From contig OW028575.1 of assembly GCA_932294295.1 (NCBI GenBank), positions 39,186,253-39,250,252 on the forward strand: a stretch of DNA of 64,000 nucleotides. Direction: 5' to 3'. A model generated the notes under the pieces. The model was not told where the DNA came from. It saw only the letters and a program-made list of their open reading frames with translations, and did no database searches. Positions within the stretch are counted from its first letter, which is position 1. Each line of letters starts with the position of its first letter. Source of the stretch: Alitta virens. Lineage: Eukaryota > Annelida > Polychaeta > Phyllodocida > Nereididae. Positions 55,098 through 64,000 of the stretch are shown piece after piece. A program made the translations under genes and the position numbers.

Positions 55098-55981
55098 AGT
55101 CCTCACTCCAACCATCAACAGCAAAAATGTATCAACACCACTGGGAGTCATTTCACCAATTCACAAATTCCACTCTATTACATCACTCTCCGCTGCCAGC
55201 CACCCCAAACACAATTTCCCTATTTGTGGTCCATCTACACCAGAGAGGCCTCAAATATCGCACAATTCGGACTTATGTGTCAGCTATATCATTCGTCCAT
55301 AAATTACATCAGGATAACGATCCTGCCGCATCCTTCTTAGTTACTAAAGCCTTGCAGGGGGTAAGCAATATACGGCCCAGTGCCCCAGCTGACAAATTAT
55401 TACCAATAGATCGCCACATCTTGCACAGGCTCGTGGATGCTATTACCTTTTGTGCTCAATCAAACTATGAATCCCAGCTGTGGAAAGCCATCTACCTCAT
55501 CACTTTCCATGCCTGCCTCTGTGCAGGCGAGGTTGTCGTGTCATCGAACCCTCAGCACACCCTACAGTGCCACCAGCTCCAAGTGTGCCCTACCTATCTG
55601 CAAATTAATTCTGTGTCCTACAAACACAGTAAACACCATACCCCTTCCCTTACTGTCCAGGCCGTTCCCGACATTCCCTACTGTCCTGTCCTGGCAGTCA
55701 GATCCTACTTATCATTACGCTGCATAGCCCCTGGCCCAGTATTTCTCCATTACAATCAATCCCCCATCACTCGCCTGCAGTTCAGCCATTTCCTTAGATT
55801 AACCTTATCCATGGCAGGCCTACCAGAATACAAATATAATACCCACTCATTCCGAGTAGGTAGAGCCACTCAGCTGGCCCAGGACAATCATGCGGACCAG
55901 ACTATCCGATCAGCTGGTCGTTGGAAGAGCGATGCCTTCAAAGGCTACATTCGTTCAAGTAACATTACACTTCCGCAATAA
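55030..55981 (+). pseudogene. Ngaro tyrosine recombinase, catalytic Arg changed to Cys
   Basis: The open frame overlaps the end of the RNase H frame. An N-terminal core-binding segment is read as LQPSTAKMYQHHWESF before the first Met (55127). The catalytic domain has FHACLCAGEVV, HSFRVGRATQLAQ (His-x-x-Arg), and AGRWKSDAFKGYIRS with the nucleophile Tyr. In the first motif the family has Arg in CLRAGE. Here it is Cys (TGT), one C-to-T change from CGT. His, second Arg, Trp/His and Tyr are kept. Family function is integrating a circular element DNA by site-specific strand exchange. Loss of the first Arg should abolish catalysis. Otherwise the frame is open to TAA at 55981. Confidence 0.82.
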
Positions 55982-56015
55982 CTGCAGTCACTCCATCAGC
56001 ATAACTACATTGCCA

Positions 56016-56341
56016 CTCCATGTATATGGGTGGAATCATCAAACTGTGGTGAGCCAACAGTGTTCCTGGTTAATGCATATGGGTGAGCGGTATATGACAT
56101 CATCGAACCATCAACAGGTCTGCAATCGCCAAAAGCTTTCTCTTACTCCATGTATATGGGTGAGACTTATTTGACATTTCAACATGTAACTCTCCGTTGT
56201 CACTCCATGTATATGGGTGACAGCATCGGAGCATCAACAATATTATCTTACTCCATGTATATGGGTGAGACTTGTGCAACTGCTTCATCAGATCAGATTC
56301 CAATGGGACCCGCTATGCTTCTCACTCCATGTATATGGGTG
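56016..56341 (+). repeat. Interspersed hairpin array CTCCATGTATATGGGTG
   Basis: Exact copies of the 17-mer lie at 56016, 56146, 56203, 56251 and 56325, with a degenerate copy at 56071. Each is nearly palindromic (CACTCCAT-GTAT-ATGGGTG). Spacers of 31-57 bp (113 bp between the first and second exact copies) are mostly different. It lies just downstream of the recombinase stop. The last four copies are repeated at 62021-62216 through the larger duplication. The several overlapping open frames here arise from the repeat. Confidence 0.9.
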
Positions 56342-56807
56342 GGCCGTTGGCGGTGAGCTCTTTGGGGTTTTGCTTCGCTATGGCGCCCTCAGGGAACCCC
56401 TCGAGGACTTTGTGTAGATCTCGCAATATTTCTTACATAACTTCTATTACTACTTTACTGTTACTGATTTATAATTTTCTCTGTTTCAATTTTTAACTTG
56501 TCTCTATGTTCAACCTTAAATTGTCTCATGTAGTATTGTAGAATTTAGCTAGTCTACTTCTCTTTATTTCACATGTACTTACCATTTAGTATTATTTACC
56601 ACTTATGCAATATACCGGTAAATTTAAATTCTGCAAACTACTTGTAAAATTGAACTGTTTAACTTCATTATTATTTCAATTATTATATTAATAAAATTTA
56701 TCTAATTCCAATTCTCTTTGAGTTCTTGTCAACAAAAAAAGTACTTATCAAACTGAAAGTTGGACGGAATTTCCTTCATTTAAATTTAAGTTTATTGGTT
56801 TTAACCA
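56342..56807. other. AT-rich 3' end of retroelement and intergenic DNA
   Basis: GGGGTTTTGCTTCGCTATGG and ACCCCTCGAGGACTTTGTG (56368-56415) form the last GC-rich part, followed by AT-rich DNA. The TTAATAAAATTTATC at 56689 would be a polyadenylation signal for a plus-strand transcript. No gene. Confidence 0.5.
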
Positions 56808-59409
56808 TTACACAAAGTATCTATCATATGATTTAAATACAAACTTGCTTATAAGAGCTGATCTAAAGTATTGTTTGTAGAATGACTCCAAGTTCTTGAC
56901 CATGGAAGTAATAAACTGGTCATCTCTGGCGATTTCAATGATTTTGAAGTCCACTAAGGTAAACACAATGAACAGGCATCTGGAGTGGTTGGTACACATG
57001 AGTTTTCCTTGTACTTGATAGTAATACTGATGGTCATGGCATAGCGTCATACCTTCGTCACCAAACTTTACATAAGGTACATTGGTTGGATTAGTCATCT
57101 TGTCCTTGGCGGTAAAGGGACATTTCACCTCCAGGATGGTATAACTGTCTACCAGTCGGTCAGGAGAAGCCGCCAACCATGGATTTGTGGAATCCACAAA
57201 AAGCCCACATTCAACAGTTTTGTGTCCAGTGATGCGCTCAAATGCCTCCACGGCAACACTTTCATATTTAATGCCATGAGAAGTTGCTTTTGATGAAAAA
57301 TGCTTTTTGTGTATGAAACTTCTGGCCAAAGCATGAAAGTTGGTTGCAGATGTAGCTTTGCTGATGCGGCCAAAATTGGATGATGTAAGCCGATGTTGTC
57401 GTTGCAGCATCCACTCCTTATTTTGTACTTGACCGAGTGTATTTTCTTCGATGCGAGTTTTTTCCTCCATGGTAATTGATTCCAGCTGAAAAAAATCATT
57501 CATCTGAGCTTGAATCAATCTAGCATTCATTGTTTGATTATTATTAAGGTGATCTTAACAGACAAGTACCTTGTTATCCTGAAAGAAGCGGTCATCACTT
57601 CTGCCAGCATAGTCATGCATAAAATTTGTTGTTATGGGATTTGCTGGAGGGTACAACATCTGTACGGGCATCTTTCGATCATCCTGAAAAGAAAGTATAG
57701 AATTATTCAAAGCACTGTTCAGCTTGACGCAGATGAATACTTAAAGTGTAGAGAGTGAGAAGATTTTTATTTATGTGACACGTGCACAAAAACATCACAT
57801 ATACAAATTGAACAAGTACACCCAGCCCCATATGGGCATATCTGTCACAGTAATATACTGATTAAAGCCTTACCTAAAAGCCATCTTTTGCCACAGCAGT
57901 AAACTTTCCAAATGCCTATTTACCGATAGTTAATTTTAAATTTTAAACAGCATACATATGTCTGATAACAAAAGCTTAAGTGCTGAAAATTTGAACAACT
58001 GCATTGAAAGATACTCACAACAAAACTTAATACTTTGTTCCGGAACAAATCTGGATAGCCAGTCATGTTCCTTCTCTGCACAGGCCGCGGATCGAACTCC
58101 CATTCCTTTTTTCTGAGCATCGCCAGGTGGCTGGTCTTCATAGGGGAACCTTTGTAGGGCTTTGCATGGTGAAAGGTTTGAAGTCTCTAGAAAAATAGTT
58201 TTTGTGTGTTAGTCATGATTTTGCTTAATCCCGATATAGATTTTATTCTTATTTGGAGCTGCTTTTATTCATTTACCAATATGTTCCGTAAGAATATCAC
58301 AACTTACTTGTGTGCAGGTCTGTTCTGTCAGCATATCACCAGTAGAGGAAAATATCATTAATCCATAGAGTAAGGTAGCAATATGTTTGCAATGCCCAGA
58401 TGGTCCCTCTCCTGCAGTGCATGTACACTGACATTCCTCAATGACTCCAAATGCATCAATTCTGACATCAACTGTATAAGAGGTAGACTTGGGGTATTCG
58501 GACCACACTTGTCCTTTCAAAAATGAAGTGGTACCCTGCTTTGCTTGACGCACATACCGAATGTATCTGAAACCGAGTTATACAATTTATTGTATAGATA
58601 TAAACAAAGTAAAAATTCTTTTAGTTAATGTAATTGGTGTAAAATTATCAACACACCAGTTATACAAATGTGAAATAGGTATTTATGTCCATATTAAGCA
58701 AACAACAAGATTATGGAGAACTGCAGAATTACCTTTCTTCATACATGTCTTTGCACTTCTCTTCAAATTCCTTTTCGTTGGATTGAAGATATTCTTGTAT
58801 TCTCTTCATGAGAACATTTGGAATTTTTGTGCCATTGTGTACATCAGTAAATAATTCTGGACCTGGCACTGTCATCCAAAATTCTCTGGCCTTTTCCCCC
58901 ACTTTCTCAGAAATGCCCATCTTGTCCAGTGACTCCAGTCTGTGTATAATAATATAAAAAATTCTTAGAAATCCATATTAAGTAATTTTATAAGTATTTC
59001 AGGTTTCAGACTGTGCAGTGTACAGTACATGCAGCACCCATAATAAATGCATGATGAAATATTGATATCCATGCATGCTGTGTATTGTCATGATGCAAAA
59101 CCACATGTCAATAACAATTAATAAATAAATATAGATATACATTTTTACTAGAATTTAAAGACAATAAAACACATACAATGACCATAGTATTGTAAATCTA
59201 TTTTGTGCAATGATGTTAAATTTTGTTTGTTGATGTCATGTGTTATGTGAGTACACACCTGTTGTTTATCTTAGTTCATAGCCATAGGCCTACACAGTGT
59301 TTATTTACCTTGTAATCAAATCTTTCTTTCTTCCTGACGTGGATTTTCCCCTGCTCTTGAGCTCTGCTATCAGTGCTAAACACTTCCACTCGGTATATTT
59401 AGTTGTCAT
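56808..59409 (-). CDS. Six-exon gene: SAP - SWIM zinc finger - YqaJ-type exonuclease
   Basis: Minus-strand exons: 59409-59309, 58939-58733, 58566-58308, 58186-58019, 57683-57570 and 57485-56808. All introns are GT...AG, phases match, and the 1527-nt CDS (508 residues) has no stop until TAA/TGA at 56808. Residues about 8-40 look like a SAP DNA-binding helix pair (LIAELKSRGKSTSGRKKDLI). Residues 148-170 are a SWIM finger (CQCTC...GHCKH). Residues 284-508 are a lambda-exonuclease/YqaJ fold: SNFGRI, GIKYESVAVEAF (Glu358), AASPDRLV (Asp392), LEVKCPF (Glu402, Lys404) and YYYQVQGKLM. The Asp-Glu-x-Lys nuclease site is intact. It would digest DNA ends. Convergent with a transposase fragment, it is probably the accessory gene of an ISL2EU-type element, or a host gene derived from one. 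Confidence 0.8.
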
Positions 59410-60519
59410 TGTGTTTGGTCAAAGGTTACTTGAAAAAACGAACACAACACTGCAGCTACACAAGTTTGTTTACATACGTTCTACACTCGAGCGATAATGC
59501 GCACGGTAGGATCGGTCGCAGCGCCTCCCCGCGGAAATTTCGCGTGACAACCTCATTACAATATGGTTTAGTAATATACTTCTCACTTCATCCACCAGAG
59601 GACAGGCAATGCAGCGTCAACTACATAAGATATAGTTTATAGATGGCGCCACATTATTGGAGTAACCTAGCCTTGTCCAGCAACACATGTATGGAAAAAC
59701 AATTAGGAACCATAGTAAATTTTTTAATCATATATTAGGCCTATGGAGAAAATGTATTATTACAAGATGCATAAAGACTATACAATTAGAAACTGGGTTA
59801 GACTTCTTGCTGGCATTTCTGTCCATTTTATTCTGATCTACGTATTTTATGGATAATTATCCACAACAAAATAAAAAGTGTATATTTATTTTAAATCCTA
59901 CTATAGCTTTTATCATATGTCCTTAGACATGATATGTGTGTGTGTGTGTGTGTGTTTTATTGTTTAACGCCTCATCAGCACCTGAGTGGGCTATGTAGAG
60001 GCTCTCTAGGTTATTTAGACATGATATAAAATAAAAGCAAAATTTATGCATTACCCATCATGTATAATTATATATATATATATATAAGTAAATAATTTGG
60101 TAAATATCAGAAATTAAGGTGTGTGAAATATTGCTAATATTTAGTCTTTTTTTACTTATTTAACTAAATCAGAATAACAGAGCGCTAATTTTTATTAAAT
60201 TCATCACATGCATTTGGCCCGGAGTGCTACTTCAAGGAAATGTCATCCTGGCTTTTGAGAATGGGAAAGGTTTAAATTAATAAATTTACTTAAATCGTTC
60301 AAGTTAATTGGAGATACTATCAGGGGTGGATCCAGACACTTTTGGTTGGGGGGGGGGGGGGTTGGGTCATCGGGATCGATAAGCTTGGGCATAAAATGGT
60401 TATTAGCATGTTCTGCTCTGGAAACTAAGAAAAAATTGTTTATAACCATTGTGTAAAACATAGCAAAGATATGGCAATGTGACTTTCAAAAAGTGGAAAT
60501 GGAAATGAATAATTATGAT
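59410..60519. other. Upstream region of the nuclease gene, with a repeat fragment
   Basis: Just upstream of the start codon is a CpG-containing stretch (59480-59545, GATAATGCGCACGGTAGGAT) that may be the promoter. No TATA box is evident. A (GT)n run at 59936-59955 with TTTATTGTTTAACGCCTCAT looks like a SINE tail fragment. A G-run lies at 60349-60361. No other gene. Confidence 0.4.
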
Positions 60520-61660
60520 AGGTTTCCCAAATACCATTGGAGCAGTCGATGGAGCTGAAATTCGAATAATGAGGCCTACAATGGAGCACACTTTTGTGAA
60601 CCGTAAGGGCCACCATGCCCTGAACATCCAGGTGTGTGTGTGTGTGATTAGGGCTTTACGTCCTGTATTTCTGCACCAGTTGGGCTAATTAGGACAGGCA
60701 GGAACTATGGCAATGAGACGAAGGATGAAACAGCCATCCAACTTAGGCTCAACCGGGAATCGAAGCCGAGACCCAGCGGTTGGAAGCCCAGAGTGCTACC
60801 TCTGAGCTAGGCCCCCGCCCCTGAACATCCAGGTATGCATGCATATCACATCTTGAAAACATTTACTGTTTATATTTACCCTTGTTTAATATCTGAAATC
60901 TTTCAAATCTGCCTGGCAGGGAGACAAAATGCAGTTTTGCCGGGTAGTGTACATGATGCCAGAATCTTCTGAAGAAGTGCACTGTATCAGCGACTTGTAA
61001 TATATTATATTATTGATTTATTTTAAAGTAACCGTTTCGTCTCCCATTCTGTATGCTGATTCAGAATCTGTATTTTGATGTGGGGTTTACATTTACTAAA
61101 TAAAGGACTTCCTCCTCCATGTGTTTAACAAGATGACTGCTATTGTGAATAGCTGGTATTAAAGCTGGAATATAAACATTACACGACTGGCAACAGGTCA
61201 ACTTAAAATATTATACATCATAAAAATACAAATATGATAAATACCCTAAAACTAATACTAGTCAAATTTTTTCCACTCGCAAAACATGTTACAGTGTATG
61301 TAATATACACACGGAAACACAATAGCTAAGAATACTACACATCATTTTCATGACAGTCTTCAGTTAATAGTCCAAATTTGTTAATTCTTGTTCTATTTTG
61401 CAGGGAAGCTCCAAGGGTGGATGATTGGCTATCCATACCTGCCTTTTCTTATGACACCATTTCCAGCCCCAAGGAACCAGGCAGAGCAGACATACAATGA
61501 TGCTCTTTGCGGCACCAGGGTTGTTGTGGAGCAGGTTTTTGGAATATTGAAGCGAAGGTTTTATGGCCTTCACACAGAGCTAGGCATGACCCCAAAGAGA
61601 GCTTGCATTGTAATATTTCATGTTACTTTATTGTGGTATCTAAAACTAAAACCAATTTAG
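60520..61660 (+). pseudogene. PIF/Harbinger transposase, C-terminal part
   Basis: Starting at 60520 the plus strand reads FPNTIGAVDGAEIRIMRPTM (first catalytic Asp) and HTFVNRKGHHALNIQ. A SINE (60634-60818) interrupts the gene. It resumes near 60943 with LPGSVHDARIF (second Asp), a TGA, and SALYQRL. Another break follows, then 61404-61640 reads GYPYLPFLMTPF and RVVVEQVFGILKRRFYGLHT (catalytic Glu). These are the three DDE blocks of HARBI1-like transposases. The first residues continue in frame from AFFSKRG at 49611, so this is the other half of that gene. Stops, the SINE and the 10.9-kb insertion inactivate it. Confidence 0.85.
60634..60818 (-). mobile_element. tRNA-derived SINE, copy 2, 16-bp target duplication
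   Basis: Read on the minus strand: a tRNA-like head with A-box TAGCTCAGAGGTAG and B-box-like GCTTCGATTCC, an anticodon-arm-like CTTCCAA, a body containing ATTAGCCCAACTGGTGCAG, and an (AC)n tail. CCCTGAACATCCAGGT flanks both sides (60618-60633 and 60819-60834), a 16-bp target duplication as made by LINE machinery. It interrupts the Harbinger transposase frame. Confidence 0.88.
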
Positions 61661-61888
61661 GCCCTCAAGTCACATAAATATATTCTGATTTTAGGCCTTC
61701 AGGTTATTCAGTGAAAAAGTGGAGGGGGGGGGGATGGAGGGAACTTGGGGGAACTAATATCACCTAAAAACAGTTTTCAGTGAAAAATCTGTATAAAATT
61801 GATCAAAATCACTACTTTTTCAGTTTTGACCTTGAAATTAGTCTTACGGGAAAAATAATAACCCAAAACAATCTTCCCCTGTGGTTAT
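61661..61888. other. Non-coding sequence with a G-run
   Basis: Short AT-rich stretch after the transposase, with GGAGGGGGGGGGATGGAGGG at 61723. No gene. Confidence 0.4.
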
Positions 61889-62003
61889 AGGTGTGTGTGT
61901 GTGTGATTAGGGCTTTACGTCCTGTATTTCTGCACCAGTTGGGCTAATTAGGACAGGTAGGGACCAGGGCAATGATACGAAGGATGAAACAGCCATCCAA
62001 CAT
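61889..62003 (-). mobile_element. tRNA-derived SINE, copy 3, truncated
   Basis: The (GT)n tail, GGGCTTTACGTCC and body match copies 1 and 2, up to CAGCCATCCAAC. The tRNA-like head is missing because the sequence switches at 62004 into the duplicated retroelement tail. Confidence 0.85.
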
Positions 62004-64000
62004 CCAAAAGCTTTCTCTTACTCCATGTATATGGGTGAGACTTATTTGACATTTCAACATGTAACTCTCCGTTGTCACTCCATGTATATGGGTGACAGCA
62101 TCGGAGCATCAACAATATTATCTTACTCCATGTATATGGGTGAGACTTGTGCAACTGCTTCATCAGATCAGATTCCAATGGGACCCGCTATGCTTCTCAC
62201 TCCATGTATATGGGTGGGCCGTTGGCGGTGAGCTCTTTGGGGTTTTGCTTCGCTATGGCGCCCTCAGGGAACCCCTCGAGGACTTTGTGTAGATCTCGCA
62301 ATATTTCTTACATAACTTCTATTACTACTTTACTGTTACTGATTTATAATTTTCTCTGTTTCAATTTTTAACTTGTCTCTATGTTCAACCTTAAATTGTC
62401 TCATGTAGTATTGTAGAATTTAGCTAGTCTACTTCTCTTTATTTCACATGTACTTACCATTTAGTATTATTTACCACTTATGCAATATACCGGTAAATTT
62501 AAATTCTGCAAACTACTTGTAAAATTGAACTGTTTAACTTCATTATTATTTCAATTATTATATTAATAAAATTTATCTAATTCCAATTCTCTTTGAGTTC
62601 TTGTCAACAAAAAAAGTACTTATCAAACTGAAAGTTGGACGGAATTTCCTTCATTTAAATTTAAGTTTATTGGTTTTAACCATTACACAAAGTATCTATC
62701 ATATGATTTAAATACAAACTTGCTTATAAGAGCTGATCTAAAGTATTGTTTGTAGAATGACTCCAAGTTCTTGACCATGGAAGTAATAAACTGGTCATCT
62801 CTGGCGATTTCAATGATTTTGAAGTCCACTAAGGTAAACACAATGAACAGGCATCTGGAGTGGTTGGTACACATGAGTTTTCCTTGTACTTGATAGTAAT
62901 ACTGATGGTCATGGCATAGCGTCATACCTTCGTCACCAAACTTTACATAAGGTACATTGGTTGGATTAGTCATCTTGTCCTTGGCGGTAAAGGGACATTT
63001 CACCTCCAGGATGGTATAACTGTCTACCAGTCGGTCAGGAGAAGCCGCCAACCATGGATTTGTGGAATCCACAAAAAGCCCACATTCAACAGTTTTGTGT
63101 CCAGTGATGCGCTCAAATGCCTCCACGGCAACACTTTCATATTTAATGCCATGAGAAGTTGCTTTTGATGAAAAATGCTTTTTGTGTATGAAACTTCTGG
63201 CCAAAGCATGAAAGTTGGTTGCAGATGTAGCTTTGCTGATGCGGCCAAAATTGGATGATGTAAGCCGATGTTGTCGTTGCAGCATCCACTCCTTATTTTG
63301 TACTTGACCGAGTGTATTTTCTTCGATGCGAGTTTTTTCCTCCATGGTAATTGATTCCAGCTGAAAAAAATCATTCATCTGAGCTTGAATCAATCTAGCA
63401 TTCATTGTTTGATTATTATTAAGGTGATCTTAACAGACAAGTACCTTGTTATCCTGAAAGAAGCGGTCATCACTTCTGCCAGCATAGTCATGCATAAAAT
63501 TTGTTGTTATGGGATTTGCTGGAGGGTACAACATCTGTACGGGCATCTTTCGATCATCCTGAAAAGAAAGTATAGAATTATTCAAAGCACTGTTCAGCTT
63601 GACGCAGATGAATACTTAAAGTGTAGAGAGTGAGAAGATTTTTATTTATGTGACACGTGCACAAAAACATCACATATACAAATTGAACAAGTACACCCAG
63701 CCCCATATGGGCATATCTGTCACAGTAATATACTGATTAAAGCCTTACCTAAAAGCCATCTTTTGCCACAGCAGTAAACTTTCCAAATGCCTATTTACCG
63801 ATAGTTAATTTTAAATTTTAAACAGCATACATATGTCTGATAACAAAAGCTTAAGTGCTGAAAATTTGAACAACTGCATTGAAAGATACTCACAACAAAA
63901 CTTAATACTTTGTTCCGGAACAAATCTGGATAGCCAGTCATGTTCCTTCTCTGCACAGGCCGCGGATCGAACTCCCATTCCTTTTTTCTGAGCATCGCCA
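62004..64000. repeat. Second copy of 56129-58125 (direct, offset 5875 bp), continues past window
   Basis: From CCAAAAGCTTTCTCTTACTCC onward the sequence repeats 56129 onward. I noticed no difference in the parts compared, including non-coding DNA and introns. It includes four hairpin repeats, the AT-rich intergenic stretch and the 3' exons of the nuclease gene. Either a very recent segmental duplication or an assembly duplication. Confidence 0.93.
62683..64000 (-). CDS. SAP-SWIM-YqaJ exonuclease gene, second copy, partial
   Basis: Exon 6 (63360-62683), exon 5 (63558-63445) and the 3' part of exon 4 (from beyond 64000 to 63894) are present with the same splice sites and the same protein as 56808-58186. 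The catalytic AASPDRLV and LEVKCPF motifs are intact. The N-terminal SAP and SWIM exons lie beyond the window, if present. Whether the copy is complete, and so potentially expressed, cannot be judged here. Confidence 0.75.

Larger units (their letters stand above)
50770..56500 (+). mobile_element. Ngaro/DIRS-type tyrosine-recombinase retroelement
   Basis: Order on the plus strand: SGNH hydrolase ORF, hairpin-repeat arrays, Gag ORF, RT-RNase H, tyrosine recombinase, then another hairpin-repeat array. There is no DDE integrase and no LTR pair. RT-RNase H joined to a tyrosine recombinase defines DIRS-like elements, and the SGNH hydrolase is known from some Ngaro members. These elements integrate by recombination of a circular DNA, without target duplications. 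RT-RNase H has frameshifts, so the copy is defective. The ends are estimates. Confidence 0.85.

Noticed and set aside
56100..56303. Minus-strand frame with SHPYTWS repeats
   Set aside because: Translation of the hairpin repeat CTCCATGTATATGGGTG.
56016..56341. CRISPR-like array of 17-bp repeats with spacers
   Set aside because: Spacers vary widely in length, there are no Cas genes, and it sits in an animal retroelement.

Overview
This is eukaryotic, almost certainly invertebrate (probably marine) genomic DNA. It is AT-rich and intron-containing, has no operons, and is dominated by nested transposable elements. A U2 snRNA-like gene at 48853 carries the 'ATCAAAGTGTAGTA' branch-site region that I recall from fly and sea urchin U2. 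The element mix (Ngaro-type tyrosine-recombinase retroelement with an SGNH hydrolase, ISL2EU/PIF-like DNA transposons, tRNA-derived SINEs, Jockey/CR1-like LINEs) fits a deuterostome or lophotrochozoan. I cannot name a species.

Layout. 1-2126: AT-rich, with possible 3' exons of an unrecognised host gene (-). 2127-12447: Ty3/Gypsy element (-) with both LTRs. Gag, protease and integrase are broken, RT-RNase H is missing, and the 3' part holds a 1884-bp tandem duplication and a TTAAG-flanked MITE. 12448-17433: a diverged repeat block, then a CR1/Jockey-type LINE (+) ending in a TCTG microsatellite. 18196-24029: a 5.83-kb element with ~1.1-kb terminal inverted repeats and 9-bp target duplications (Mutator-like, no transposase), itself hosting a smaller TIR element. 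24252-26140: foldback repeats. 27560-31930: Jockey-like LINE (-), its ORF1 split by a 677-bp Harbinger-type MITE. 33171-46600: satellites, MITEs, duplicated repeat blocks, a TATA/Inr core promoter and two paralogous GC-rich exon-like modules. 46628-47974: degenerate exons of an extracellular host protein gene. 48853-49039: U2 snRNA.

49221-61660 is the most informative part. A PIF/Harbinger transposase gene is split, in frame, by about 10.9 kb. The insert holds the C-terminal half of an ISL2EU/DDE_4-type transposase (+), a tyrosine-recombinase retroelement (SGNH hydrolase, Gag, RT-RNase H, recombinase) with arrays of hairpin-forming repeats, and a convergent six-exon gene (-) coding for a SAP-SWIM-YqaJ exonuclease. 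That last gene is the only large gene here that reads through intact (508 codons, every splice site GT/AG). From 62004 to the window end, the retroelement tail and the 3' half of this gene are repeated with no difference that I noticed.

Most coding material is therefore transposon-derived and decayed. The nuclease gene is the exception and the best candidate for continuing function. All homology calls are by motif recognition, without database searches.
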